Assembly: GCA_023397215.1 (NCBI GenBank)
Contig: JAEWUG010000012.1
Span: forward strand, 1 to 22,293
From: Nanobdellota archaeon
Lineage (GTDB): Archaea > Nanobdellota > Nanobdellia > Pacearchaeales > GW2011-AR1
Direction of reading: 5' to 3'
DNA: 22,293 bases
Shown: piece after piece, positions 6,964 to 14,914 of the stretch
Layout: each line of letters opens with the position of its first letter
Numbering within the stretch: the stretch's first letter is position 1
Translations under genes and position numbers: made by a program
Notes under the pieces: model-generated
Seen by the model: the letters and a program-made list of their open reading frames with translations, nothing else
Database searches by the model: none
What the model was told of the DNA's origin: nothing

Positions 6964-7895
6964 TGCTTCAAATTATTCTTGTTATTTTTCTTAATTAATT
7001 TTTTCTTAATTTTATCTTCTTTTTTTTGTTTAAATTTTAATGTTTCTTCATACAAAAATTTAGCAACTTCATCACTAACTTTTATTCCTGTAAATTCTTC
7101 AATACTTTCTAAAGCAGGACTTAAATTAATTTCAATAACAGAAGGTTCTTTTGAATTTAAGATATCAACACCACAAAGATTTGCTCCAATACACTTCGCA
7201 GATTTAATTGCTAATTTTTCTTGTTGCTTTGTTAACTTATGTAATTCTCTTTTTCCACCAGCATGGATATTTGCTCTAAATTCTCCTTCTGTAGCAATTC
7301 GCTTATAAGAAGCAATTATCTTTTTACCTGCAACAACAACTCTAATATCAGAAGTTTTATCTGTTTTAACAAATTCTTGGATAATATAGGGCCGCTCAAA
7401 AGTTTCAATAATATCTAAAATACCCTTTGCAGATTTTTCACTCTCAGCAATCATAACACCTTTTCCATGAGTTCCTGATTGAAGTTTCATTATAATTGGA
7501 TAACTAACATTTTTTAAGATTTCTTTTGCAATCTTTGTATTTGGAGTATAATAAGTTTTAGGAATATTTACTCCTTCTTCTTGTAATTGTAGAAGAGTCA
7601 AAAATTTATCATGACCTACTGAAAAAGCCTTAGAGTAAATTGGCATATAACTTTTTTTAGAATAATATTGTGCTATTGCTCTCTGAAGAAAAGCATATTT
7701 AAAACTACCTCTAATATATAGACAATCATAAGTATCGAGGGGTTTTCCTTTATATGTAATAATCTTTTCTAAATCTGTAAGACGAATATCAAACTTTTTT
7801 AAATCTAATTCATCCACAACATCAAAATAATTTTTACAAGCTAAAGCTACTCTTTTACTACTTCTTCCACCCAAGCTAATTATTCCGATATTCAT
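6960..7895 (-). CDS. RimK-family ATP-grasp ligase (glutamate ligase type)
   Basis: A 311-aa ATP-grasp enzyme of the RimK/MptN/CofF/LysX group, which ligate an amino acid, often glutamate, to a carboxyl or amino acceptor. Visible motifs are Lys137 in IIMKLQSGTHGKGV (134-147), DIRVVVAGKKI (183-193), GEFRANIHAGGK (204-215), Asp244, and VIEINLSPALESIEE (253-267), holding the metal-binding Glu255 and Asn257. The last 25 residues are very lysine-rich, beyond the usual end of the fold. Its ATG overlaps the stop of the upstream retropepsin-like gene by 4 nt (ATGA), so the two are translationally coupled. RimK paired with a RimB-like protease suggests reversible glutamylation of a protein tail, though the target is unknown. 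Confidence 0.9.
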   Translation of the reverse strand: MNIGIISLGGRSSKRVALACKNYFDVVDELDLKKFDIRLTDLEKIITYKGKPLDTYDCLYIRGSFKYAFLQRAIAQYYSKKSYMPIYSKAFSVGHDKFLTLLQLQEEGVNIPKTYYTPNTKIAKEILKNVSYPIIMKLQSGTHGKGVMIAESEKSAKGILDIIETFERPYIIQEFVKTDKTSDIRVVVAGKKIIASYKRIATEGEFRANIHAGGKRELHKLTKQQEKLAIKSAKCIGANLCGVDILNSKEPSVIEINLSPALESIEEFTGIKVSDEVAKFLYEETLKFKQKKEDKIKKKLIKKNNKNNLKH

Positions 7896-8251
7896 TTTCT
7901 ACAATCAATGATAAAATTTTTATTTAATACATTTCTCCCAATTAAGATAGGATATTTCATTGTTTCTCTATTTGAGACATTAAAATAAGTCTTAAAGGTT
8001 CTATTTGCTATTTTAATTTTTAATTTAACTACAATTCTTTTATCCAAACCATTTGATTGTTTTACAGTTGTTAAATTTAGAGAAGGTAAATTATACTTTT
8101 TTACAATACTTTTACAAATAGAATTTTTAGAAGCTCCTGTATCAATTCTAGCTAGATATTTATCATTACCAATAACTACTTCTTCAATACAACCAATAGT
8201 TGAAATAACATTAGAACTGTTATCTAAAAGAGGAAAACTTTCCTTTTTCAT
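7892..8251 (-). CDS. RimB-like retropepsin (formerly 'ATP-dependent zinc protease', PF05618-like)
   Basis: The 119-aa protein is a single aspartic-protease-like domain: the catalytic motif IDTGAS has Asp37-Thr38-Gly39, and YPILIGRNVLN (about 95-105) is the other hallmark of the PF05618 group that accompanies RimK genes. Bacterial RimB is reported to trim glutamate tails added by RimK to a ribosomal protein; as one domain supplies one Asp, the active form should be a dimer. It overlaps the RimK-like gene by 4 nt, strongly linking the functions. There is no signal peptide, so it acts in the cytoplasm. A TATA-like stretch (about 8273-8287) is placed for leaderless transcription. Confidence 0.85.
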   Translation of the reverse strand: MKKESFPLLDNSSNVISTIGCIEEVVIGNDKYLARIDTGASKNSICKSIVKKYNLPSLNLTTVKQSNGLDKRIVVKLKIKIANRTFKTYFNVSNRETMKYPILIGRNVLNKNFIIDCRK

Positions 8252-8299
8252 AAAATCAAAATGATTAATTGTCTTTAAAAGCTTTTAGATTTAAGAAAA

Positions 8300-9076
8300 T
8301 TAAGAGATTAAAGAATTAATTAAAGAGATTATATCCTTTGAGAGATCATCTCTTTTTAATATATCCTGGATAGTAATAATATCTTGTTTTAAATATTCTT
8401 TAATTTTAGATTTAGGTAAAGGCAAAATGGTTATAGGATAAATTTTTTTTGTCTCAATTAATTTTTCTAAACTTTTATCAAAAGGATATTTCCACCCCAA
8501 TAAGTTTAAACCAACTCCATTAGAATATTTAATAACTTGAGGAGAAAATTTTGTATTTGTGGCCAACAAAACCTTATTAAATTTGTGATTTAAGTCTAAA
8601 AATCTAGCATAGACATAAAGAGCAGTCTGAATTGATATCCCTAATTCAAAACGACTAAAATGTTTACATTCAACCATTAATTTTTCACTTTCTTTAAATG
8701 CACTAACATCAATTTCATGTTCAACAAAATTACCTTTAACAAATTGATTTAATTTAATTTTATAACCTTCTTCTTCAAGAAGCTTTGCAATATATTTCTC
8801 AAAAACATAACCACCATTATTTAAACTCAATTCAAAAATAGATTGTTTTAGATTATATCTGGTACTAGAATAATTATTTATTTTTTTTAATTCCTTATAC
8901 ACAAATTTAAAAATTTCATTTGTTGAAATATCCTCATATAAAATTAAATTCAATTTTTCTAAAACTTTTTTTATAGATTCGCCATCTGCTCCTGAATTTT
9001 TCATAGAAAGGATTACTTTATTCTCATCATAAACTTCTTTTTCACCATTTTTTTTAATAATATGGATTAATCTCAT
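8300..9076 (-). CDS. ATP-cone / Mrr-like restriction-endonuclease-fold fusion protein
   Basis: The 258-aa protein starts with an ATP-cone (about 1-85: IIKKNGEKEVYDENKVILSM, later TRYNLKQSIF), the nucleotide-sensing domain known from ribonucleotide reductase and NrdR. A nuclease-like domain of the Mrr/HJC type follows (about 88-195): YVFEKYIAKLLEEEGY (90-105), HEIDV (Asp123) and LMVECKHF (Glu136, Lys138), giving an intact PD-(D/E)xK site. The C-terminal part (about 212-255) looks like a helix-hairpin-helix or oligomerisation region. Similar ATP-cone nucleases occur in archaea and bacteria without a settled role; DNA repair or defence is plausible. It lies 48 bp upstream of the retropepsin/RimK pair on the same strand. 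Confidence 0.85.
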   Translation of the reverse strand: MRLIHIIKKNGEKEVYDENKVILSMKNSGADGESIKKVLEKLNLILYEDISTNEIFKFVYKELKKINNYSSTRYNLKQSIFELSLNNGGYVFEKYIAKLLEEEGYKIKLNQFVKGNFVEHEIDVSAFKESEKLMVECKHFSRFELGISIQTALYVYARFLDLNHKFNKVLLATNTKFSPQVIKYSNGVGLNLLGWKYPFDKSLEKLIETKKIYPITILPLPKSKIKEYLKQDIITIQDILKRDDLSKDIISLINSLIS

Positions 9077-9093
9077 TAAAAAATAAAGATGAT

Positions 9094-9105
9094 TTAATAT
9101 AAAAA
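9094..9105 (-). promoter_or_regulatory. TATA box of the ATP-cone nuclease gene
   Basis: Minus strand reads TTTTTATATTAA, centred about 25 nt before the ATG at 9076, which predicts a leaderless transcript. It lies 12 nt after the tRNA-Met gene. Confidence 0.55.
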
Positions 9106-9116
9106 ACTTTAGAAAA

Positions 9117-9191
9117 TAGCGGGGGATGGATTTGAACCAACGACCTCGAGGTTATGGGCCTCGCGAGCTAACCAAACTGCTCCACCCCGCT
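9117..9191 (-). tRNA. tRNA-Met (CAU), initiator type
   Basis: A 75-nt cloverleaf without intron or encoded CCA. Acceptor AGCGGGG/CCCCGCT has A1:U72, the hallmark of archaeal and eukaryotic initiator tRNA, with A73. D stem is GAGC/GCTC; anticodon stem CGAGG/CCTCG with loop CCCATAA (anticodon CAT). Three oddities: position 33 is C rather than the near-universal U; the last three anticodon-stem pairs are A-U, G-C, G-C rather than three G-C pairs; and the T stem GTTGG/CCATC has a U50-U64 mismatch. Initiator identity rests on A1:U72 and acceptor sequence. AT-rich 9203-9213 may be its TATA element. Confidence 0.92.
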
Positions 9192-9256
9192 ATATATTAA
9201 TTATAATATATTAAAATTGACTTTTAAAATTATCGGAAAACAAAAAATAGATAATC

Positions 9257-9270
9257 TTTAAAAATATATG
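9257..9270 (+). promoter_or_regulatory. TATA box for the 9308 membrane-protein gene
   Basis: TTTAAAAATATATG lies about 45 nt before the ATG at 9308, leaving room for a leader of about 20 nt that holds the AAAAAGGAGGT ribosome-binding site at 9292-9302. Confidence 0.5.
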
Positions 9271-9307
9271 AATCTTAAATAATACATCAATAAAAAGGAG
9301 GTCTAAA

Positions 9308-9721
9308 ATGAAACAAAAAAAATTAACAGATAAAAAAGATATTCCTGAAGGAATTTTAATTATATCTTTTGTAATATTCGCAAGTGCTGTTTTATCTTTA
9401 ATAGGAGGTTCATTATTTATTAGTTTAGCAGATAGTCCTAAAGAATTATTGCAATCTTTTAATTTAAGTTCAGGTATACTTCTATTTGTAGGAATATTAT
9501 TTTTAGCCTCAGCAACATTAAATTACTTTATTGCAAAAGGTTTAATGAGTAAAAAGAGATGGTCTTGGTTAATTATGTTAATATTTAGTGGTTTTTCAAT
9601 TATTTTAAATATTATCAATTTATTCAACCAAGCATTTTATAGTAGTTCTTTTGGAATATTATTTAGTGGTCTAATATTCTGGTATTTAATTAATCCAAAA
9701 ACTGCAAAACATTATAATTAA
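9308..9721 (+). CDS. four-helix integral membrane protein, unknown
   Basis: The 137-aa product has predicted membrane helices near 16-38, 54-77, 85-104 and 110-129, with a basic N-terminus (MKQKKLTDKK) and basic loop MSKKRW. This is the common archaeal small four-helix layout with a GLMSKKRWSW turn. I cannot name a family. The start is set by a near-perfect GGAGGT 6 nt upstream, unlike the leaderless housekeeping genes around it, suggesting strong translation. It stands alone between tRNA-Met and gatD and ends in a hairpin plus T tract. Confidence 0.75.
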   Translation: MKQKKLTDKKDIPEGILIISFVIFASAVLSLIGGSLFISLADSPKELLQSFNLSSGILLFVGILFLASATLNYFIAKGLMSKKRWSWLIMLIFSGFSIILNIINLFNQAFYSSSFGILFSGLIFWYLINPKTAKHYN

Positions 9722-9727
9722 TTTTTT

Positions 9728-9762
9728 ACCTCTTTATTTTTTTAGAGGTTCTTTATTTTTTT
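9728..9762 (+). terminator. hairpin and T-tract terminator between convergent genes
   Basis: ACCTCT (9728-9733) pairs with AGAGGT (9744-9749) over a T-rich 10-nt loop, followed by TCTTTATTTTTTTT. It closes the 9308 gene and overlaps the end of gatD, which converges and stops at 9761. Confidence 0.6.
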
Positions 9763-11047
9763 AAAAATCAAATTTTATTGAAGAATTAAATTCACCAGAA
9801 ATATTTTCTAACATTTTTTCTTTAACCTTATCAGGATTATAATACCAAGCTTTATGACCTAATATCCAAGATAATTTAATGAAAGCAGTTTCAGATAACA
9901 TGTCTTCTAAATAAACAACACCAGTTTTTTGAATTTGTCTTGCACTTGAATAAATATTTGGGTTTAATCTCCCATAAATTGTTTGAGAAACAGCAAAAAC
10001 ATAAATACCTTTATCAATAATTTGTTTTAATTTAGGTATCCAATTATATTTTGCATCTTTTCCTGGAATTTGACCAATACCTGCAACTTCTAAAATTAAA
10101 CCTTTATAACCTTCTTTTAAATAATAATCTAAAATATCTGGGTTTTGTCCAGGAAGAATTTTTATTACAGCAACTTTATCTGAGAATACAGAATCAATTT
10201 TAACTTTCTTTTTTTCATTTTTAGGATTAAAATTAGTTAAAATTTCTAAATGTTCTAAAGAAATTCTAGCAATAGGATTTGTATTTATTGGTTTAAAAGT
10301 ATCTCTTCTAGAAGTATGCATTTTTCTAACCTTATTCGCTGGTAAAGCCAAACAAAACTCATCATTTAAATTTTCATGACCAACTAAAACAATTTCTGCA
10401 ATTTCACTTGTTGCATATTTACAAGCACAAACCAAATTTAAAGAAGCGTCACTACTTGCTCTATCAATAGACCTCTGAGAATAAGTTAAAGCAATAGGTT
10501 TATTCAAATTCTTAATTGAAAAAGATAAATAAGAAGAAGTATAATGTAAAAAATCAGTACCATGAGTAATTACAATTCCATCAATTTTTGGATCATTCAA
10601 ATATTTTTCACAAACTTGTGTTAATTTTTTCCAATCTAAAAAAGACATATCCTCAGAAAATTTCATAAAAGGTTTTTCAATTTTTACAATATTACAAATT
10701 TCTTTTATTTGAGGAGATAAATTCAAAATTTCTTCTTCATCTGTTGAAATAACTCCTCCTGTTTTAGGATCTAACCTTGAAGAAATAGTACCACCTGTAA
10801 TTATCAAAACAATATTTTTCAAATCTTTATTTCTCTTAATTTCAAATTTATTTTTAGTTTCATTAATTTTTTTACTTAAAGTTTTAATTGACAAAATTTT
10901 ATCTTCTCTAATTCCAATATTATATCCAGACTCTAATTTTAAAAGAATTATCTCAGAGTCATATGATTCAAGCAAAGTTCCTCTCCAGATTTTATCATTT
11001 GTTTTTATTTCAACAAAATCTCCAGAATTATAAGTCTTTATTTTCAT
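9761..11047 (-). CDS. gatD: Glu-tRNA(Gln) amidotransferase subunit D
   Basis: This 428-aa protein is the glutaminase subunit of the archaea-specific GatDE enzyme, which converts Glu-tRNA(Gln) to Gln-tRNA(Gln). A small beta-rich N-terminal domain (about 1-60: GDFVEIKTNDKIWRGTLLES) precedes a type I L-asparaginase-like domain. Catalytic residues are visible: Thr87 in ITGGTISS, Thr164-Asp165 in THGTDFLHYTS and Lys242 in KVRKMHTSRRD. Length is close to the usual 435 or so. GatE is not in the window. A TATA-like element (11067-11075) about 25 nt upstream predicts an independent leaderless transcript, although aspS ends only 45 bp before it on the same strand. Confidence 0.95.
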   Translation of the reverse strand: MKIKTYNSGDFVEIKTNDKIWRGTLLESYDSEIILLKLESGYNIGIREDKILSIKTLSKKINETKNKFEIKRNKDLKNIVLIITGGTISSRLDPKTGGVISTDEEEILNLSPQIKEICNIVKIEKPFMKFSEDMSFLDWKKLTQVCEKYLNDPKIDGIVITHGTDFLHYTSSYLSFSIKNLNKPIALTYSQRSIDRASSDASLNLVCACKYATSEIAEIVLVGHENLNDEFCLALPANKVRKMHTSRRDTFKPINTNPIARISLEHLEILTNFNPKNEKKKVKIDSVFSDKVAVIKILPGQNPDILDYYLKEGYKGLILEVAGIGQIPGKDAKYNWIPKLKQIIDKGIYVFAVSQTIYGRLNPNIYSSARQIQKTGVVYLEDMLSETAFIKLSWILGHKAWYYNPDKVKEKMLENISGEFNSSIKFDF

Positions 11048-11066
11048 AAGAATAAAAATCTAAAAG

Positions 11067-11075
11067 AATATAAAA
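11067..11075 (-). promoter_or_regulatory. TATA box of gatD
   Basis: Minus strand reads TTTTATATT, centred about 24-25 nt before the gatD ATG and lying just after the aspS stop, so gatD can be made apart from aspS. Confidence 0.5.
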
Positions 11076-11092
11076 GGTTTTTGTAAAGAAAT

Positions 11093-12466
<1,374 letters not shown>

Positions 12467-12487
12467 AAAAGAATAAACCAAAAATGC

Positions 12488-12498
12488 TTTTTAAATTT
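12488..12498 (-). promoter_or_regulatory. TATA box of aspS
   Basis: The minus strand reads AAATTTAAAAA, centred about 27 nt before the ATG at 12466. It predicts leaderless transcription from that ATG, and sits 20 nt after the tRNA-like 3' half. Confidence 0.45.
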
Positions 12499-12518
12499 AA
12501 TTAAGAATTAATATTCAA

Positions 12519-12580
12519 TGTGAGAGAGAGGATTCGAACCCCTCGTGCGAAAGCGAAAATTGTCTAAACAATTTGAGACC
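12519..12580 (-). other. tRNA-like 3' half: T arm, acceptor strand and A73, no matching 5' half
   Basis: On the minus strand a good T arm, AGGGG-TTCGAAT-CCTCT (12543 to 12527), is followed by CTCTCAC (12526-12520) and A (12519), as at a tRNA end; the tRNA-Leu next door ends CTCCCAC-A. Before the T arm come a variable-like GCTTTCGC and a hairpin, AAATTGT-TTAG-ACAATTT (12574-12557). A TTTAAATA box (12593-12600) lies upstream. No GTGAGAG-like acceptor 5' strand or proper D arm is found between it and tRNA-Leu. A second hairpin (12599-12616) and 6-bp complementary flanks (12540-12545 with 12620-12625) add structure. It may be a split-tRNA 3' half, a tRNA with unusual introns, or a decayed leucine tRNA; I cannot decide. 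Confidence 0.55.
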
Positions 12581-12647
12581 GTACCTTAGAGCTATTTAAA
12601 TTTTGTTTACAAAATTAAGCGAGGGTTTAAAGAAGACTAAAACTCCA

Positions 12648-12731
12648 TGTGGGAGGGAGGATTCGAACCCCCGTAGGCATAAAGCCACTGGATCTTAAGT
12701 CCAGCCCGTTTGGCCACTCCGGCACCCCCAC
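12648..12731 (-). tRNA. tRNA-Leu (UAA)
   Basis: An 84-nt class II tRNA. Acceptor GTGGGGG (12731-12725) pairs with CTCCCAC (12655-12649) with one G-U pair, and A73 is the leucine discriminator. The anticodon stem is CTGGA/TCCAG with loop CTTAAGA (anticodon TAA). The long variable arm has stem GGC/GCC, and the T arm is GGGGG-TTCGAAT-CCTCC. No intron and no encoded CCA. It is divergent from the ABCE1 gene and lies upstream of the tRNA-like half on the same strand. Confidence 0.96.
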
Positions 12732-12833
12732 ATTATTTAAAAATCAAGAAGAATCTTTTTATAAAGTTTTATGTTTAATAAAAAATAATAAAAAAAGACT
12801 AATCTTAAAAATCAAGATTTCTTTTAGATAAAT

Positions 12834-14567
12834 ATGACAAGAATAGCAATAATTCATAAAGAGAAATGTAGACCAGAATTTTGTTCAAAAGAATGTAAAA
12901 GATATTGCCCTATTGAAAAAAAAGAACAAGATACTTGTATTTTAATTGAAAACAAAGCATCAATAAATGAAGATACTTGTATAGGATGTAGTATTTGCCA
13001 AAGAAGATGTCCATTTGAAGCAATAGAAATAATCAACTTACCAAGTGTAAAATCAGAAGATTTAGTTCATAGATTTGGTGAAAATGGATTTGCATTATAT
13101 GGATTACCAACACCAAAAAAAGGAAAGGTATTGGGTCTTTTAGGAAGAAATGGTATTGGTAAAACAACAGCAGTTAAGATTTTAGCAGGAATAGAAAAAC
13201 CAAATTTAGGTAAGAATGCAAATGATGAAGAAATAAAAACTTTTTTTCAAGGAACAGAATTATTAAATTATATTCAAAACAAACAAAAATTAAAGATAGC
13301 ATATAAACCCCAAAATTTATCAATGATTTCTCAAAATGTAAAAGTTTTAGATTTATTAAAAAAATTAGGAGAAGAAGAAAAAATAAAGGAATTTTCAGAA
13401 AAATTAAATATTTTTCCAATATTAAATAATAAATTAAATAAACTCTCAGGAGGGGAATTACAAAGAGTTGCAATTATTGCAGCATTCTTAAAACAAGCTG
13501 AAATTTATTTAATAGACGAACCTTTAGCTTATTTAGATATTCAACAAAGATTAATAGTTTCAGATTTTATCCAAGAACAATGTAAAGACAAAACAGTAAT
13601 TATTGTAGAACATGATTTACTTATTTTAGATTATTTAACTGATTACTTAAATATTTTTTATGGAACACAAGGTGGTTTTGGTGCAGTTTCAAATATTAGA
13701 TTCTCAAAAAATGGAGTAAATTCTTATTTAGAAGGATTCTTAAAAGACGAAAATGTAAGAATTAGAGATAAAGAATTAAAATTTGATTTCACAAAAAATC
13801 CTCAAACAGCAGGTCAAACAATTTCTTCTTGGCCTAATTTTGAAAAAGAATTTGAAAGTGGATTTAAACTAAAAATTAATGAAGGTCAAATTAAAAAAAA
13901 TCATTGTATTGGAATATTAGGAAAAAATGGAATTGGAAAAACAACTTTTGTAAAATGTCTTGCAGGTTTAGAAAAAGTAAAAATAAATAATAAGGAACAA
14001 AAATTAAACTTAAACTTAAATTTATCTTATAAACCACAATATTTATTTACAGAATCTCAAGAAACAGTTAAAGAAATAATCTTTAAAGAAAAAATGGATA
14101 AAAGAATAGTTCAAACATTTAATTTAACTTCATTACAACAAAAAAGATTAAATCAATTGTCAGGTGGAGAATTACAAAGATTGTTTTTAGCTCAGTGTTT
14201 ATCAAAAGATGCTGACATTTATTTAATAGATGAACCTTCAGCTTATTTAGATGTAGAAGAAAGAATAAATGTAGCAAAATCAATAAAAGATTTAATGATT
14301 GAAAAAGAAAAAACAGCTTTTATTATTGATCATGATTTATTATTAATATCTTATCTTGCAGATTCTATAATTAACTTTGATGGAGAATCAGGGGTTTACG
14401 GTGAATGCTCTCAGCTAAAAAGTTTTAAAGAAGGAATAACAGATTTGTTAAAATCTTTAGATATAACATTAAGAAAAGATATAGAAACAAAAAGACCAAG
14501 AATAAATAAGAAAGACAGTTTTTTAGACAGAGAACAAAAACAAAAAAAAGAATGGGCAATATTTTAA
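12834..14567 (+). CDS. ABCE1, ribosome recycling ATPase (RNase L inhibitor family)
   Basis: At 577 aa this has the ABCE1 size and order. Two 4Fe-4S clusters are laid out as Cys12-x4-Cys17-x3-Cys21-x3-Cys25-Pro and Cys49-x2-Cys52-x2-Cys55-x3-Cys59-Pro. Nucleotide-binding domain 1 has Walker A GRNGIGKTT (104-112), signature LSGGELQR (204-211), Walker B YLIDEP (Glu229) and His260. Domain 2 has GKNGIGKTT (363-371), LSGGELQR (442-449), YLIDEP (Glu467) and His500. All catalytic residues are intact. It splits 70S ribosomes after termination and may hold the small subunit for re-initiation with aIF1A and aIF2, also encoded here. The start follows an AT-rich box about 28 nt upstream and lacks a Shine-Dalgarno sequence. 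Confidence 0.97.
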   Translation: MTRIAIIHKEKCRPEFCSKECKRYCPIEKKEQDTCILIENKASINEDTCIGCSICQRRCPFEAIEIINLPSVKSEDLVHRFGENGFALYGLPTPKKGKVLGLLGRNGIGKTTAVKILAGIEKPNLGKNANDEEIKTFFQGTELLNYIQNKQKLKIAYKPQNLSMISQNVKVLDLLKKLGEEEKIKEFSEKLNIFPILNNKLNKLSGGELQRVAIIAAFLKQAEIYLIDEPLAYLDIQQRLIVSDFIQEQCKDKTVIIVEHDLLILDYLTDYLNIFYGTQGGFGAVSNIRFSKNGVNSYLEGFLKDENVRIRDKELKFDFTKNPQTAGQTISSWPNFEKEFESGFKLKINEGQIKKNHCIGILGKNGIGKTTFVKCLAGLEKVKINNKEQKLNLNLNLSYKPQYLFTESQETVKEIIFKEKMDKRIVQTFNLTSLQQKRLNQLSGGELQRLFLAQCLSKDADIYLIDEPSAYLDVEERINVAKSIKDLMIEKEKTAFIIDHDLLLISYLADSIINFDGESGVYGECSQLKSFKEGITDLLKSLDITLRKDIETKRPRINKKDSFLDREQKQKKEWAIF

Positions 14568-14640
14568 GAATTTTAAAGAAGTAAAATTTATATATTGGTT
14601 TATTTTTATAATAGAAGTTATAAGGTAAAGATTAATTAAA

Positions 14641-14649
14641 AAGGAGGTG
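14641..14649 (+). promoter_or_regulatory. strong Shine-Dalgarno site for the 14653 gene
   Basis: AAGGAGGTG ends 3 nt before the ATG at 14653. It excludes the in-frame GTG at 14647, which lies within it. TTTTTATAATAG (about 14612-14623) is a candidate TATA box 37 nt from the start. Confidence 0.7.
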
Positions 14650-14652
14650 AAC

Positions 14653-14856
14653 ATGGCAACAAAAAAAACAACTAAAACTGTAGCTAAAAAAAAGCCAACA
14701 GTAAAAAAACAAGAAAAAGAAGTTACAAAACCCGTAACAAATGTTGCTAAACCTACAAAAGTCCAAAAAACAAAGAAAAAAATTGATTGGACTATGTGGA
14801 TATTAATTGCAGCATTAGTTCTTATAATAATTTATTATTTATTTAGATTATTCTAG
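14653..14856 (+). CDS. lysine/threonine-rich tail-anchored small protein
   Basis: The 67-aa product has a strongly basic, low-complexity first part (about residues 3-45, repeated K, T, V and P as in TKKTTKTVAKKKPTVKK) and a single C-terminal hydrophobic helix (about 48-65, WTMWILIAALVLIIIYYLF). That is a tail-anchored layout with the basic part in the cytoplasm, where it could bind nucleic acid, ribosomes or lipid head groups. I know no family. Its very strong ribosome-binding site implies abundant product. It lies between ABCE1 and argS, and its stop is followed by a long hairpin. Confidence 0.75.
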   Translation: MATKKTTKTVAKKKPTVKKQEKEVTKPVTNVAKPTKVQKTKKKIDWTMWILIAALVLIIIYYLFRLF

Positions 14857-14859
14857 ATA

Positions 14860-14914
14860 AAATAAGAGAGGGTTTTTAAGATAAATTAATAAATCCCCTC
14901 GTCTCTTATTTTTT
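14860..14914 (+). terminator. 10-bp-stem hairpin with T tract, ending at the argS start codon
   Basis: AAATAAGAGA (14860-14869) is perfectly complementary to TCTCTTATTT (14902-14911), and GGG/CCCC next to the arms extend the stem with a bulge. The T-rich 3' arm ends at the argS ATG (14915). It looks like an intrinsic terminator for the 14653 gene. The loop contains AT-rich TAAATTAATAAAT (14882-14894), placed where a leaderless argS promoter would be. Confidence 0.6.

Noticed and set aside
6979..7308. Plus-strand frame of 109 codons
   Set aside because: Antisense to the 3' part of the RimK-like gene, with no ribosome-binding site and biased composition.
12467..12481. Upstream TTG start adding five residues to aspS
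   Set aside because: ATG at 12466 gives the family-like N-terminus and fits a TATA box 27 nt upstream; no ribosome-binding site precedes the TTG.
12547..12580. Intact tRNA-Leu(CAA) or (UAG) with a canonical intron
   Set aside because: CTCAA and TTTAGA occur in loop-like positions, but no matching 3' anticodon-stem strand (ACCGT for the first) or acceptor 5' strand could be found, so an intact tRNA was not called.
12649..12831. Plus-strand open frame of 60 codons
   Set aside because: It runs antisense through the complete tRNA-Leu(UAA) and adjacent AT-rich spacer; composition and position are explained by the tRNA.
13174..13473. Minus-strand frame of 99 codons
   Set aside because: Lies inside ABCE1, whose motifs are continuous; leucine/isoleucine-rich antisense frames are common opposite AT-rich genes.
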